Origin: Bacteroidota bacterium
GTDB lineage: Bacteria > Bacteroidota > Bacteroidia > Flavobacteriales_F > PHOS-HE28
Assembly: GCA_023412755.1 (NCBI GenBank)
Contig: JAEZCB010000234.1
Span: 1-8,240 of the forward strand
DNA length: 8,240 nt
Direction of reading: 5' to 3'
Shown one piece after another: positions 1 through 6,855 of this stretch. Below the pieces are notes generated by a model that saw only the letters and a program-made list of their open reading frames with translations, was not told the origin of the DNA and did not search any database. The translations under genes and the position numbers were made by a program. Within the stretch, counting starts at the first letter, position 1. Every line of letters begins with the position of its first letter.

Positions 1-1692
1 CACGGCCTGGATGTAGTAGCACACCTTGCCGGTGGAGCGGATCAGATCATACACGTTATCCGTGTAGGACCACGGCATTGGCGGCAGTGGCATGTACTCT
101 TCGAAAGGCGCATCCGACACGCTCCTAAAAAGGGTGTGCATGATGGTGGAACCTGCCCAATCAGCATAACCGTTCCAATCCAGATGGTGCAGGTTGCGCA
201 AGTCGGGGGTCGCCCGCAGAATGATGTTGCCGCCGATGTTGCTGGTAAGGAAACCGGTGCCACAACTATCCTCCACCTGCACCCGGTAGCGGTACCCGAT
301 GGTGGCGGGGTCCACATTGGGATCGGCGAAAACGATCACCGGCCCCTCATGCCCGGCGGCGAACGCGATGGGCTGCCATGGTCCGCCATTGTCCGAGCGT
401 TCCAGCGTATAACTCCTCACCGCGGCGTTCATGTCCACGGAATCCACCACCAAGATCTCCGAAGGCCCGGTCACCGTAACGGTACGGATGTAGTTGAACT
501 GGGGCACCGCCGGATAATTGGCGAAGCGGCATGCCCGGTTGGACAGTGAGAATGCCTGTCCATCCTCGTGGACCGCCTTCACCACATAACAATGGTCCCT
601 GCCTGGAATGGCGGCATGGGCATACTGCCTGGCATCACCGGCGAGGTAGGCCACCGTGTTCCAAAGCCCATCATCCACCTGCACCAGCACCTGGTAGGCC
701 ACGGGTTCCCAGCCGATGTAGCCGGACCATTGCAGCAGCACCGTGCTGGCACAGAGATCATATCCGGTGGTGAGGAAGTTGGTGGTATGCGGCGGCAGCG
801 TGGGACTGGTGTTCGGGCTGGGCGGAACGCCCGTCCAACAAGTATCGAAAGCGGCCACTGTGAAGGATTCCGGACCGATATCCGGTGTGCTCGCGGCCCA
901 CTCATAGCTGGTGTTGAAATGGCCGTAGAGCGTGTCGATGATGATGCCCCCGCCCGGGGTGACAAGCAGTATGATGTAACCATCCGTATCGCCTTCGGGA
1001 CTGGGATCCCGACTCAGGTTGGACAAGCCGGAGAGCGTATCCACCGTTACTGAGACCACCACCGGTGAAGAAGGCGGCGTGGCATCCTCGAAGTCGTCCC
1101 CATCGCGGGAACTGAAAGAAGTACATCCACTTTCATCGGCCAGACCAATGCGGAAGGTGAGTGAATCCGCGCAAACGGCGATCACATGGGAATAGCTGGT
1201 GGCCGTATTGGTCACAGTGCCGACCAGGGTCCAGTTCCCGACCGGGTACTCCTGCCAGATGCTGATGTCCTGCGAACTGGGAAGGATGACGGGTGGTGAC
1301 CATGAGATGACGGCACTGCCCAACGGGGTGCTCTGGGCCACTTCCAGGAACATGGTGGCCAGCGTGTCAGAAGGTTCGGAAACATTCGGGGCGGCGCCGG
1401 TGGATACCGTGGTAACATGGTAGTACCGGGGCCCGAGATGAGCGCCGGCACCCGCATGGAAATAGGTGGTCTGCGCATACAGGGGCACTGTGCCCAGCAG
1501 CGCATACGGGCCACCCACGGCAGCTGCACCATAGATGCGGTATTCCTGAAAGTGGCCATTGGGGTCCGGTGGAACCACCCAGGTGAGTGTGACATCGCCT
1601 GCGATGTTGACACTGGCGCAACGCAGTGATGGAGGTTGGAGCGGTTGTGCGGCCACCATGCATGTGGCAAGCATGGACCACAACGCCAGCAT
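1..1692 (-). CDS. Secreted multi-fibronectin-III protein, N-terminal part (C-terminus beyond the left edge); probable T9SS cargo or adhesin
   Basis: The minus-strand frame is open from ATG at 1692 to base 1: 564 codons without a stop, truncated by the window edge. The start MLALWSMLATCMVAAQ is a short Sec signal peptide, probably cleaved near Ala15/Gln16. After it I see about six beta-rich repeats of 80-105 residues (roughly 21-115, 115-205, 206-310, 311-395, 396-490 and 491 onward). They carry fn3-like hallmarks: TWVVPPDP, SWSPP and LQWSGY on B strands, and YRIYG, YQVLVQ, YTLERSDNG and YYIQAV on C and F/G strands. Cysteines recur near repeat boundaries (174/190, 285, 314, 368/388, 477, 558) and may form disulfides. 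I infer export and cell-surface or extracellular location. In Bacteroidota such proteins usually end in a T9SS sorting domain, which would lie outside this window. No enzyme domain is visible. The start lies 84 bp behind the flavoenzyme gene stop, with no clear promoter or terminator between, so co-transcription is possible. Confidence 0.88.
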   Translation of the reverse strand, partial: MLALWSMLATCMVAAQPLQPPSLRCASVNIAGDVTLTWVVPPDPNGHFQEYRIYGAAAVGGPYALLGTVPLYAQTTYFHAGAGAHLGPRYYHVTTVSTGAAPNVSEPSDTLATMFLEVAQSTPLGSAVISWSPPVILPSSQDISIWQEYPVGNWTLVGTVTNTATSYSHVIAVCADSLTFRIGLADESGCTSFSSRDGDDFEDATPPSSPVVVSVTVDTLSGLSNLSRDPSPEGDTDGYIILLVTPGGGIIIDTLYGHFNTSYEWAASTPDIGPESFTVAAFDTCWTGVPPSPNTSPTLPPHTTNFLTTGYDLCASTVLLQWSGYIGWEPVAYQVLVQVDDGLWNTVAYLAGDARQYAHAAIPGRDHCYVVKAVHEDGQAFSLSNRACRFANYPAVPQFNYIRTVTVTGPSEILVVDSVDMNAAVRSYTLERSDNGGPWQPIAFAAGHEGPVIVFADPNVDPATIGYRYRVQVEDSCGTGFLTSNIGGNIILRATPDLRNLHHLDWNGYADWAGSTIMHTLFRSVSDAPFEEYMPLPPMPWSYTDNVYDLIRSTGKVCYYIQAV

Positions 1693-1776
1693 GTACCGGG
1701 AAGGCGGCAACGGATATCGCGGTTCGCTTCGCACGCTTTTTAGTGACGCAGGACACTGGCCGAATGACCACCGCCG

Positions 1777-2739
1777 CTACTCTACAAAGTTCGTGGTCCT
1801 GGTGAGATGGTTAAGGGCCCGCTGGAATTCCTGCATGATGTTCTCAACGATCTCTGCGGCTGGTTTGATATCCTGGATCCTTCCACTTACCTGCCCGATC
1901 TCCAATTCGCCCTCCTCCAGATCACCTTCGAACATGCCCCGTTTGGCCCGTGCCCTGCCCAACAGCGTGCGCAAGCCTTCCACGGAAACGCCCTCGGCAT
2001 AGGCCTTTTGCACATCCTGGAAGAATTTGTTGCGCAGGAGCCGTACGGGAGCCAATTCCTTCAAGGTCAGGTGCGTCTCTCCTTCCCCCGCCTGCACCAC
2101 ACGCTGTTTGAAGCCATCATGGGCGCTGGATTCCACCGAACAAACGAACCTGCTTCCCATTTGCACACCATCGGCACCGAGCACCATGGCGGCCAGCATG
2201 CTGCGGCCATCACTGATTCCCCCGGCCGCGATCACAGGCACACCTACGGCATCGGCCACCATGGGCAGGAGCACCATGGTGGTGGTCTCCTCCCGCCCAT
2301 TGTGCCCACCTGCTTCAAAACCTTCGGCCACCACGGCATCCACCCCGGCCTGTTCCGCCTTCAGGGCGAATTTCACGCTGCTCACCACGTGTACCACCGT
2401 GATCCCCTTATCCTTCAGCCGGGCCGTCCATGTGGCGGGATTCCCTGCGGAGGTGAAGACAATGGGCACACCTTCTTCCATGATCACGGCCATCTGCTGT
2501 TCGATTTCCGGATAGAGCATGGGCACATTAACAGCGAAAGGCCTTTCGGTGGCGGCCTTGCATTTCCGGATATGCCCACGCAGGATCTCCGGGTACATGG
2601 AGCCGGAACCGATGATCCCAAGACCTCCCGCATTGCTCACCGCCGAAGCGAGTTCCCAACCGGAACACCAGATCATGCCTGCCTGTATGAGCGGGTAGCG
2701 GATGCCGAAAAGACCGGTGACGTGTGCTCCCAATGCCAT
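1777..2739 (-). CDS. Nitronate monooxygenase / FabK-like FMN-dependent TIM-barrel oxidoreductase
   Basis: This is a 320-residue flavoenzyme of the nitronate monooxygenase (formerly 2-nitropropane dioxygenase) superfamily, which also contains enoyl-ACP reductase II, FabK. Visible motifs, in order: PLIQAGM at 16-22 (N-terminal FMN-site strand), NAGGLGIIG at 36-44, EGFEAGGHNG at 139-148 with His146 at the family's catalytic histidine position, AAGGISDGR at 171-179 (phosphate loop) and GADGVQMGSRFV at 188-199 (FMN phosphate binding). The C-terminal part (GQVSGRIQDI, then a helix) resembles FabK and long NMO members. Length is normal. The protein is cytosolic, with no signal peptide. The frame stays open 64 codons further upstream to 2931, but that extension is low-complexity and non-homologous in character. 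Met at 2739 sits just before the barrel and is the better start. Nitronate oxidation versus enoyl-ACP reduction cannot be decided from motifs. Confidence 0.93.
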   Translation of the reverse strand: MALGAHVTGLFGIRYPLIQAGMIWCSGWELASAVSNAGGLGIIGSGSMYPEILRGHIRKCKAATERPFAVNVPMLYPEIEQQMAVIMEEGVPIVFTSAGNPATWTARLKDKGITVVHVVSSVKFALKAEQAGVDAVVAEGFEAGGHNGREETTTMVLLPMVADAVGVPVIAAGGISDGRSMLAAMVLGADGVQMGSRFVCSVESSAHDGFKQRVVQAGEGETHLTLKELAPVRLLRNKFFQDVQKAYAEGVSVEGLRTLLGRARAKRGMFEGDLEEGELEIGQVSGRIQDIKPAAEIVENIMQEFQRALNHLTRTTNFVE

Positions 2740-2744
2740 GCGCG

Positions 2745-2752
2745 CAAAGGTA
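2745..2752 (-). promoter_or_regulatory. Possible Bacteroidota -7 box (TACCTTTG) for the flavoenzyme gene
   Basis: Read on the minus strand this is TACCTTTG, an exact match to the Bacteroidota -7 element TAnnTTTG. It ends 5 bases before the preferred ATG at 2739. Transcription from it would start at or almost at the ATG, giving a leaderless or nearly leaderless message. No TTTG or TTG lies at the usual distance upstream (the nearest TTG is 28 bases away in a GC-rich stretch). The match may therefore be chance. Confidence 0.3.
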
Positions 2753-2784
2753 CCCGGCCGGGCCTTACCGGGGCCGGGCCCAAG
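2753..2784. repeat. Imperfect 16-bp GC-rich tandem repeat upstream of the flavoenzyme gene
   Basis: GGCCGGGCC occurs at 2756-2764 and again at 2772-2780, a period of 16 bases, with partial matches outside the cores. The first copy overlaps the perfect palindrome CCCGGCCGGG (2753-2762), and the second overlaps GGGCCC (2776-2781). It could be an operator or simply GC-rich drift; no regulator is encoded nearby to favour the former. Confidence 0.35.
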
Positions 2785-2932
2785 AAAGCATGTTGCACAC
2801 GATCCCGCTGTTCGCAAGTGAAGCAGTGATTGATCGTTTTCCTCCTCATCTTCAGCACATGGTGGCTCGGCTGAAGACAAACACCCGATGGCCGCCTTAT
2901 ATTCGTTCCCTGTTCGTGAAAGTGAGCACAAA

Positions 2933-2965
2933 TTAGCTGGCTCGCTTAGAACTTGCTTATGTTTG
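2933..2965 (+). promoter_or_regulatory. Bacteroidota-type promoter of the porG-like gene
   Basis: TATGTTTG at 2958-2965 matches the Bacteroidota -7 consensus TAnnTTTG exactly. TTAG at 2933-2936 is a one-mismatch -33 element (consensus TTTG) with 21 bases between them, inside the usual range. Transcription should begin near 2970, leaving a leader of about 25 bases before ATG at 2996. This position also rules against the upstream in-frame ATG at 2888, which would lie before the promoter. Confidence 0.6.
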
Positions 2966-2995
2966 CCAAGTGGCTATGAATACGATCTATCGCCT

Positions 2996-3937
2996 ATGAG
3001 CAATTATCTACGCGCAGGGATCATCAGTGCGCTGATGCTTGGAGGGCTTTTCCAGGCCAGGGCCCAGTATGCCTGGGATTTCGGGATCCACCTTGGTGGC
3101 TCGAACTACCTGGGTGAGATGGGTGGTAAGGACCAGCCACGCCGGGATTTTGTGTGGGACATGAAGTTGAGCCAGACACGCTGGGCCGTTGGCGGCTTCG
3201 CGCGCCGCCGTCTCAACAGGCTCTTCTCCGCCAATGTGGGGCTGATGTACTTCCGGATCCAAGGTGCTGATGAACTCACCGAATACCGTCCGCGCCGGGG
3301 CCGCAACCTGAACTTCCGCAACGACATGTTCGAGCTGTACCTGCGGCCGGAATTCACCATATACCAGGACAATGACCTGGGTGGCCGCGGGCGCTACCGC
3401 ACCGATTTCCGGCTCTTCGGCTACGCCGGCATTGCTTTGTTCTACCACAACCCGAAAGGGCAATTGGACAACCAGGGGGAATTTTACGATCTGCGTCCGC
3501 TCACCACCGAACTGGTGGAATACTCGCAGATCGGGCTCTCCATCCCTGCCGGTATCGGCTTCCACTTCACCCGCCAGCGCCGCCACCGTTTCGGCTTCGA
3601 TCTGGGCTGGCGCACCACATTCACCGATTACTTGGATGATGCGAGCACGAACTACGTGGATCCCGCGCAACTGCCAGGTGGTGAGAATGGACTCGCCGCG
3701 CAAATGGCCAATCAGCGTCCATTCGCCACCGCAGTGGATCCGAACGTGGCCCTGCCGCACCCCAACAACTACGAGCCCGGTGCCATCCGCGGCGATCCCA
3801 CGCATAACGACAGTTACCTCACGGTAACCTTCACCTACAGTTACGTACTGCGCGGCCAATCCAACTTCTACCGTCAGCGCTACAACTGGATCCGTGGCTC
3901 CAAGCGTGTAGGCCGTAAGTCTCGCGCGAAGTTCTGA
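2996..3937 (+). CDS. porG: PorG-like outer-membrane beta-barrel protein (DUF6089 family), T9SS-associated
   Basis: This 313-residue protein has a clear Sec signal peptide: a short charged start, hydrophobic IISALMLGGLF, then the signal peptidase I site ARA|Q after residue 23. The mature start, with GIHLGGSNYLGEMGG at about 30-44, is the typical opening of DUF6089 proteins. Alternating amphipathic strands follow (VGLMYFRIQ, MFELYLRPEFTIY, FRLFGYAGIALFYHNP, IGLSIPAGIGFHF, FGFDLGWRTTFTDYLDD), then a long loop at 220-272 and closing strands DSYLTVTFTYSYVLRG. The chain ends in basic residues and a terminal Phe (RAKF), which suits BAM-dependent insertion. DUF6089 includes PorG, an outer-membrane component of the type IX secretion system. 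The frame is open back to 2888, but the signal peptide and promoter fix the start at 2996. It appears to be a single-gene unit with its own promoter and terminator. The symbol is given by family; a non-PorG paralogue is possible. Confidence 0.88.
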   Translation: MSNYLRAGIISALMLGGLFQARAQYAWDFGIHLGGSNYLGEMGGKDQPRRDFVWDMKLSQTRWAVGGFARRRLNRLFSANVGLMYFRIQGADELTEYRPRRGRNLNFRNDMFELYLRPEFTIYQDNDLGGRGRYRTDFRLFGYAGIALFYHNPKGQLDNQGEFYDLRPLTTELVEYSQIGLSIPAGIGFHFTRQRRHRFGFDLGWRTTFTDYLDDASTNYVDPAQLPGGENGLAAQMANQRPFATAVDPNVALPHPNNYEPGAIRGDPTHNDSYLTVTFTYSYVLRGQSNFYRQRYNWIRGSKRVGRKSRAKF

Positions 3938-3952
3938 TCGAAGATCATGTCA

Positions 3953-3969
3953 CCCTTCCTGGAGAAGGG
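3953..3969. other. Small hairpin between the porG-like stop and its terminator
   Basis: CCCTTC (3953-3958) pairs with GAAGGG (3964-3969) around a 5-base loop. It has no T-rich tail of its own and stands just before the stronger terminator hairpin. It may stabilise the 3' end of the transcript. Confidence 0.45.
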
Positions 3970-3978
3970 ACCGAAGTG

Positions 3979-4008
3979 AGGGGGCCACGGCCCCCTTTCT
4001 TCTTTTCT
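3979..4008 (+). terminator. Rho-independent terminator after the porG-like gene
   Basis: AGGGGGC and GCCCCCT form a 7-bp stem around CACG, followed at once by the T-rich tail TTTCTTCTTTT. It starts 41 bases after the stop codon at 3937. The tail is on the plus strand only: read from the other side the stem is followed by TCACTTCGG, so it should not terminate the convergent asnB transcript efficiently. Confidence 0.82.
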
Positions 4009-4020
4009 GTGAATGCCAGT

Positions 4021-5904
4021 TCAGGCTTCCACTCCATTCAGCTGAAGCCACTCCTCCAGCAATACCATGGACCAGAGTGGCAGCCAGCGCGCCTTCGGAT
4101 CACCCTGCACCAGCTGGTTCCATTGGGCCTCCAGAACGCCAGGCCTGAACATCGGCCGCCTGCCAAGTTCCTTGATGCGCTGTTCGCAGAATGGCCGCAA
4201 TTCGTTCAACATCCACTCCTTCCAAGGGAATACGAAGCCCATCTTCGGCCGGTCCACGATCTCCCTTGGCAACAGATCACCGAGCGAAGAGACGAGCAGT
4301 TGTTTCGGTGTGTGCGGATATTTCTGCTTGTCCGATACGCCAAGTACGAATTCCACCAGTTCATGGTCCAGGAAAGGCACACGCACTTCCAATGCATGCG
4401 CCATGCTCATCTGGTCCGTATCCCGCAGGAGCACGTTGGGCAGGTAGGTGGAGAGTTCTCCTAGGGAGACCTGCCCGAGGAATGGGAGATCATAGCCACC
4501 CTCCTCCCTGATGATCCGGTGCATGATGGCCGCCACGCGGTTGGGTGGAGGATCCCCCTGGACCAGCATGCCGCGCAATTGGTGGTCGCTGGCCTGCAGT
4601 CTGGAGAGTGGATAGGTGGCATCCACGGTGAATGCACCCAACAGCAAAGCCTCCGACCATGATGAACGCCCGAACTCCGGACGCACCCTGGAAAGCACGG
4701 TACGTGCTATACGGCGCGTCCAGATCGGGAATTGGGTGATATAGCGCCGATCCCACAGTGCGAGCACATGCTGGAACACCGGGTAACCCGCGAATAATTC
4801 ATCACCACCCAGGCCGCTCAAAGCCATGGACAAACCCTGCTGGCGGGTCGCTCTGCTCACGATCCAGGTGTTGGCACCATCCGCGCTGGGGTGGTCCATG
4901 GAGCGCATCACTTCCGGCAATGCTTTGAGCATGTCCTGGGCACGCAGCCTGATCAGGTTGTGCCGGGTGCCGAATTTCCTCGCCACCATGGCCGCATATC
5001 GCTCTTCGCTGTATGCCTCCTCATCGAACACCACCGACAGGGTATGTATGGGCGCCTCGCTCACTTCCGCCATAAGGCCCACCACCGCGCTGGAATCGAT
5101 GCCGCCGGAAAGGAATGCACCGAATGGCACATCGGCCACCAGCCTGCGCTCCACCGCTTTTGCTGCTCGTGCCCTGATCTCTTTTCGCACAGTGGCAAGG
5201 TCCATTCCCGCGGCCTCCCGCATGGCGCTGCGGTTGGGATCCCACCATTGTTGCACACGCACCTCGGCATCACTCACCACCATGCTATGACCGGGCAGCA
5301 GCATGTACACATCCTTCAAGATGGTATATGGAGCATGTACGGTCTGGTACCGGAGATGGTCCACTAGGGAATCTGGATCCAGGCGCTTGGGCACCACACC
5401 GGATGCCAGCAGGGAACGGAGCTCCGATGCGAAAACGAAGTGGCGATCGCCCTGATGGTAGTAAAGCGGTTTTATGCCAAGTCTGTCCCGCGCGATGAAC
5501 AGTTCCTGCCGGCGTTCATCCTGTATGGCGAAGGCGAACATGCCGTGCAGGCGGCCGAGCATATCCTGCCCCCATTGCAGATAGGCCATGAGCAGAACCT
5601 CGGTATCGGAATTGGTGCGGAAGACATGGCCAAGGCCTTCCAGCTCCTGGCGCAGTTCACGGTAATTGTAGATCTCGCCGTTGAAGACCAATACACAGCG
5701 GCCATCGCTGCTGCGGAAGGGTTGATCCGACGTGGGTGAAAGATCGATGATGCTGAGGCGGCAGTGGCCAAGGGCCGTGCTTTCACCCGTCCAAACACCC
5801 GCCGCATTGGGACCGCGATGCGCAAGTGCATCGGTCATGTGGCCCACCACGGCCTGCGGATCGGATAGGGCTTCCAGTCCGGTTATGCCGGCCAGGCCGC
5901 ACAT
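4021..5904 (-). CDS. asnB: AsnB-type glutamine-dependent amidotransferase (asparagine synthase, glutamine-hydrolysing)
   Basis: This is a complete 627-residue two-domain enzyme. The N-terminal class II glutamine amidotransferase domain has the catalytic Cys2 after the initiator Met (MCGLAGI), AHRGPN at 28-33, the RLSIIDLS glutamine-site strand at 49-56, FNGEIYN at 74-80 and Asp100. The C-terminal synthetase domain has the ATP PP-loop SGGIDSS at 266-272, LSGLGGDELFAGY at 362-374, DTDQMSM at 495-501, FLDHELVEF at 511-519 and PKMGFVFPW at 553-561. All key residues are present, so it should hydrolyse glutamine and pass ammonia to an adenylated carboxylate. The family default is aspartate to asparagine. 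Beside a sugar epimerase, it may instead amidate a uronic acid or other glycan unit, as proposed for O-antigen-locus homologues. It is cytosolic. Its ATG overlaps the epimerase stop (TGATG), indicating translational coupling, and it is the last gene of the minus-strand run. Confidence 0.95.
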   Translation of the reverse strand: MCGLAGITGLEALSDPQAVVGHMTDALAHRGPNAAGVWTGESTALGHCRLSIIDLSPTSDQPFRSSDGRCVLVFNGEIYNYRELRQELEGLGHVFRTNSDTEVLLMAYLQWGQDMLGRLHGMFAFAIQDERRQELFIARDRLGIKPLYYHQGDRHFVFASELRSLLASGVVPKRLDPDSLVDHLRYQTVHAPYTILKDVYMLLPGHSMVVSDAEVRVQQWWDPNRSAMREAAGMDLATVRKEIRARAAKAVERRLVADVPFGAFLSGGIDSSAVVGLMAEVSEAPIHTLSVVFDEEAYSEERYAAMVARKFGTRHNLIRLRAQDMLKALPEVMRSMDHPSADGANTWIVSRATRQQGLSMALSGLGGDELFAGYPVFQHVLALWDRRYITQFPIWTRRIARTVLSRVRPEFGRSSWSEALLLGAFTVDATYPLSRLQASDHQLRGMLVQGDPPPNRVAAIMHRIIREEGGYDLPFLGQVSLGELSTYLPNVLLRDTDQMSMAHALEVRVPFLDHELVEFVLGVSDKQKYPHTPKQLLVSSLGDLLPREIVDRPKMGFVFPWKEWMLNELRPFCEQRIKELGRRPMFRPGVLEAQWNQLVQGDPKARWLPLWSMVLLEEWLQLNGVEA

Positions 5905-6833
5905 CAGTTGGTTCCCGGCACTGTGACCAGGATGCGCTCCAGGCCCTCGCGCAAGGGAATGGGCTCGCGGCCCAGCAATTGGCGCATGCGGGTGATATCG
6001 GGCATCCTCCGGGTCATATCACCTTCCTCCAATGGCGGCAGGTGGATCAGGCGGGAGGAGCTGCCGGTGATGTCGATGATCATTTCGGCCAACGCCTTGA
6101 TGGTGATCTCCACATCGGAACCGATGTTCACCACATCATTCAGCACGTGGCCATTTCGGAACGCGTTCAGGCAGGCGTCCAGATTATCATCGATATAACA
6201 GAAGGTGCGTGTCTGGGAGCCGTCGCCATAGATGGTGATGTCCTGATTCCGCAGCGCGGCCCGGATGAATTTGGCGATCACGAAATCCGGACTCTGCTTG
6301 GGCCCGTATGTGTTGAAGAAGCGGAAGATCGTATAATCCAGGCCGAACTCCTTCTGGTAGGAACGCAGGAAGGCCTCGCCGATGTTCTTCACAATGGCGT
6401 ACGGCAGCTTCGAGTTGAGTGGCGTGGTCAGCTCATTCTGCGGGATCTCCACCGGTTCTCCATACACTTCGCTGGATGAGGCGAAGAGCACCCGTTGCAC
6501 GCCGGTGTTCTTGGAAAGGTCCAGGATGTTGCGGATGCCATCGATGTCGCGCAGTACCATCACCGGATTTTCGATGGTCCTCTTCACCCCCACCACGGCC
6601 GCATAATGGAAGACGTACTCGAAGCGATGGGCGAAGAACACACCGCTGATGTCCTCGAAGCGATTCACATCACACTTGATGAACCGGAGGTTGTCCCTCC
6701 GCTCCAGCTTGTTGATGTCGCCGGTGAGGAGGTTATCCACCACCACCACCTGGTTGGCGGGATCGGACGCCAGCCTGATCGCCAGATCGCTCGCGATGAA
6801 TCCCGCGCCTCCTGTCACCAGTATACGTGCCAT
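5904..6833 (-). CDS. NAD-dependent epimerase/dehydratase (extended SDR), nucleotide-sugar enzyme
   Basis: A complete 309-residue extended short-chain dehydrogenase. The Rossmann start VTGGAGFIA at 6-14 is followed by VVVVDNLL with Asp33, which favours NAD(H). ASSSEVYGE at 118-126 supplies the active-site Ser, and YAIVK at 145-149 is the catalytic YxxxK. RFFNTYGPKQ at 171-180 and IYGDGSQTRTFCYIDD at 201-216 are substrate-domain motifs shared with UDP-glucuronate decarboxylases and UDP-sugar 4-epimerases. HYAAVVGVKRTIENP (76-90) is closer to the epimerase branch. The likely role is interconverting or dehydrating a nucleotide sugar for surface polysaccharide or LPS; the exact sugar cannot be read from sequence. 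The third glycine of the usual GxxGxxG loop is Ala14. The gene begins 22 bp behind the metallophosphoesterase stop, and its TGA shares one base with the asnB ATG. Confidence 0.93.
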   Translation of the reverse strand: MARILVTGGAGFIASDLAIRLASDPANQVVVVDNLLTGDINKLERRDNLRFIKCDVNRFEDISGVFFAHRFEYVFHYAAVVGVKRTIENPVMVLRDIDGIRNILDLSKNTGVQRVLFASSSEVYGEPVEIPQNELTTPLNSKLPYAIVKNIGEAFLRSYQKEFGLDYTIFRFFNTYGPKQSPDFVIAKFIRAALRNQDITIYGDGSQTRTFCYIDDNLDACLNAFRNGHVLNDVVNIGSDVEITIKALAEMIIDITGSSSRLIHLPPLEEGDMTRRMPDITRMRQLLGREPIPLREGLERILVTVPGTN

Positions 6834-6855
6834 GCTGTTGATAAGGGCCGTAAAT

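Larger units (their letters stand above)
2740..2995. other. Divergent intergenic region between the flavoenzyme gene and the porG-like gene
   Basis: These 256 bases separate two divergently transcribed genes. The left part (2753-2784) is very GC-rich and holds an imperfect 16-base direct repeat with core GGCCGGGCC. The right part (about 2895-2965) is more AT-rich and carries the likely plus-strand promoter. Frames that run through this region are extensions of the flanking genes and do not look like real coding sequence. I see no small RNA or riboswitch-like structure. Confidence 0.6.

Noticed and set aside
136..1629. Several plus-strand open frames of 70-161 codons on the left arm
   Set aside because: They are opposite the continuous 564-codon secreted-protein frame, which has a signal peptide and repeated fn3-like strands. 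None shows a recognisable domain.
1693..1776. A promoter or terminator between the flavoenzyme gene and the fn3 gene
   Set aside because: On the minus strand there is no TAnnTTTG box, and no stem followed by a T-run, in these 84 bases.
1807..2829. A 340-codon plus-strand open frame covering the flavoenzyme gene
   Set aside because: It is antisense to a gene with clear FMN-barrel motifs. Its translation is rich in His, Pro and Gly without domain-like patterning, as expected for a shadow frame in GC-rich DNA.
2740..2931. 64-codon N-terminal extension of the flavoenzyme gene
   Set aside because: The added residues are not like the family N-terminus, are Cys/Gly/Pro-rich, and lie over the divergent promoter region. 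The Met at 2739 gives normal family length.
2888..2995. 36-codon N-terminal extension of the porG-like gene
   Set aside because: It would bury the signal peptide behind a non-conserved segment, and it begins upstream of the likely promoter at 2933-2965.
3008..3859. A 283-codon minus-strand open frame across porG
   Set aside because: It is antisense to a gene with a signal peptide, barrel strands, promoter and terminator. Its Val/Gly/Ala-rich composition mirrors the opposite strand.
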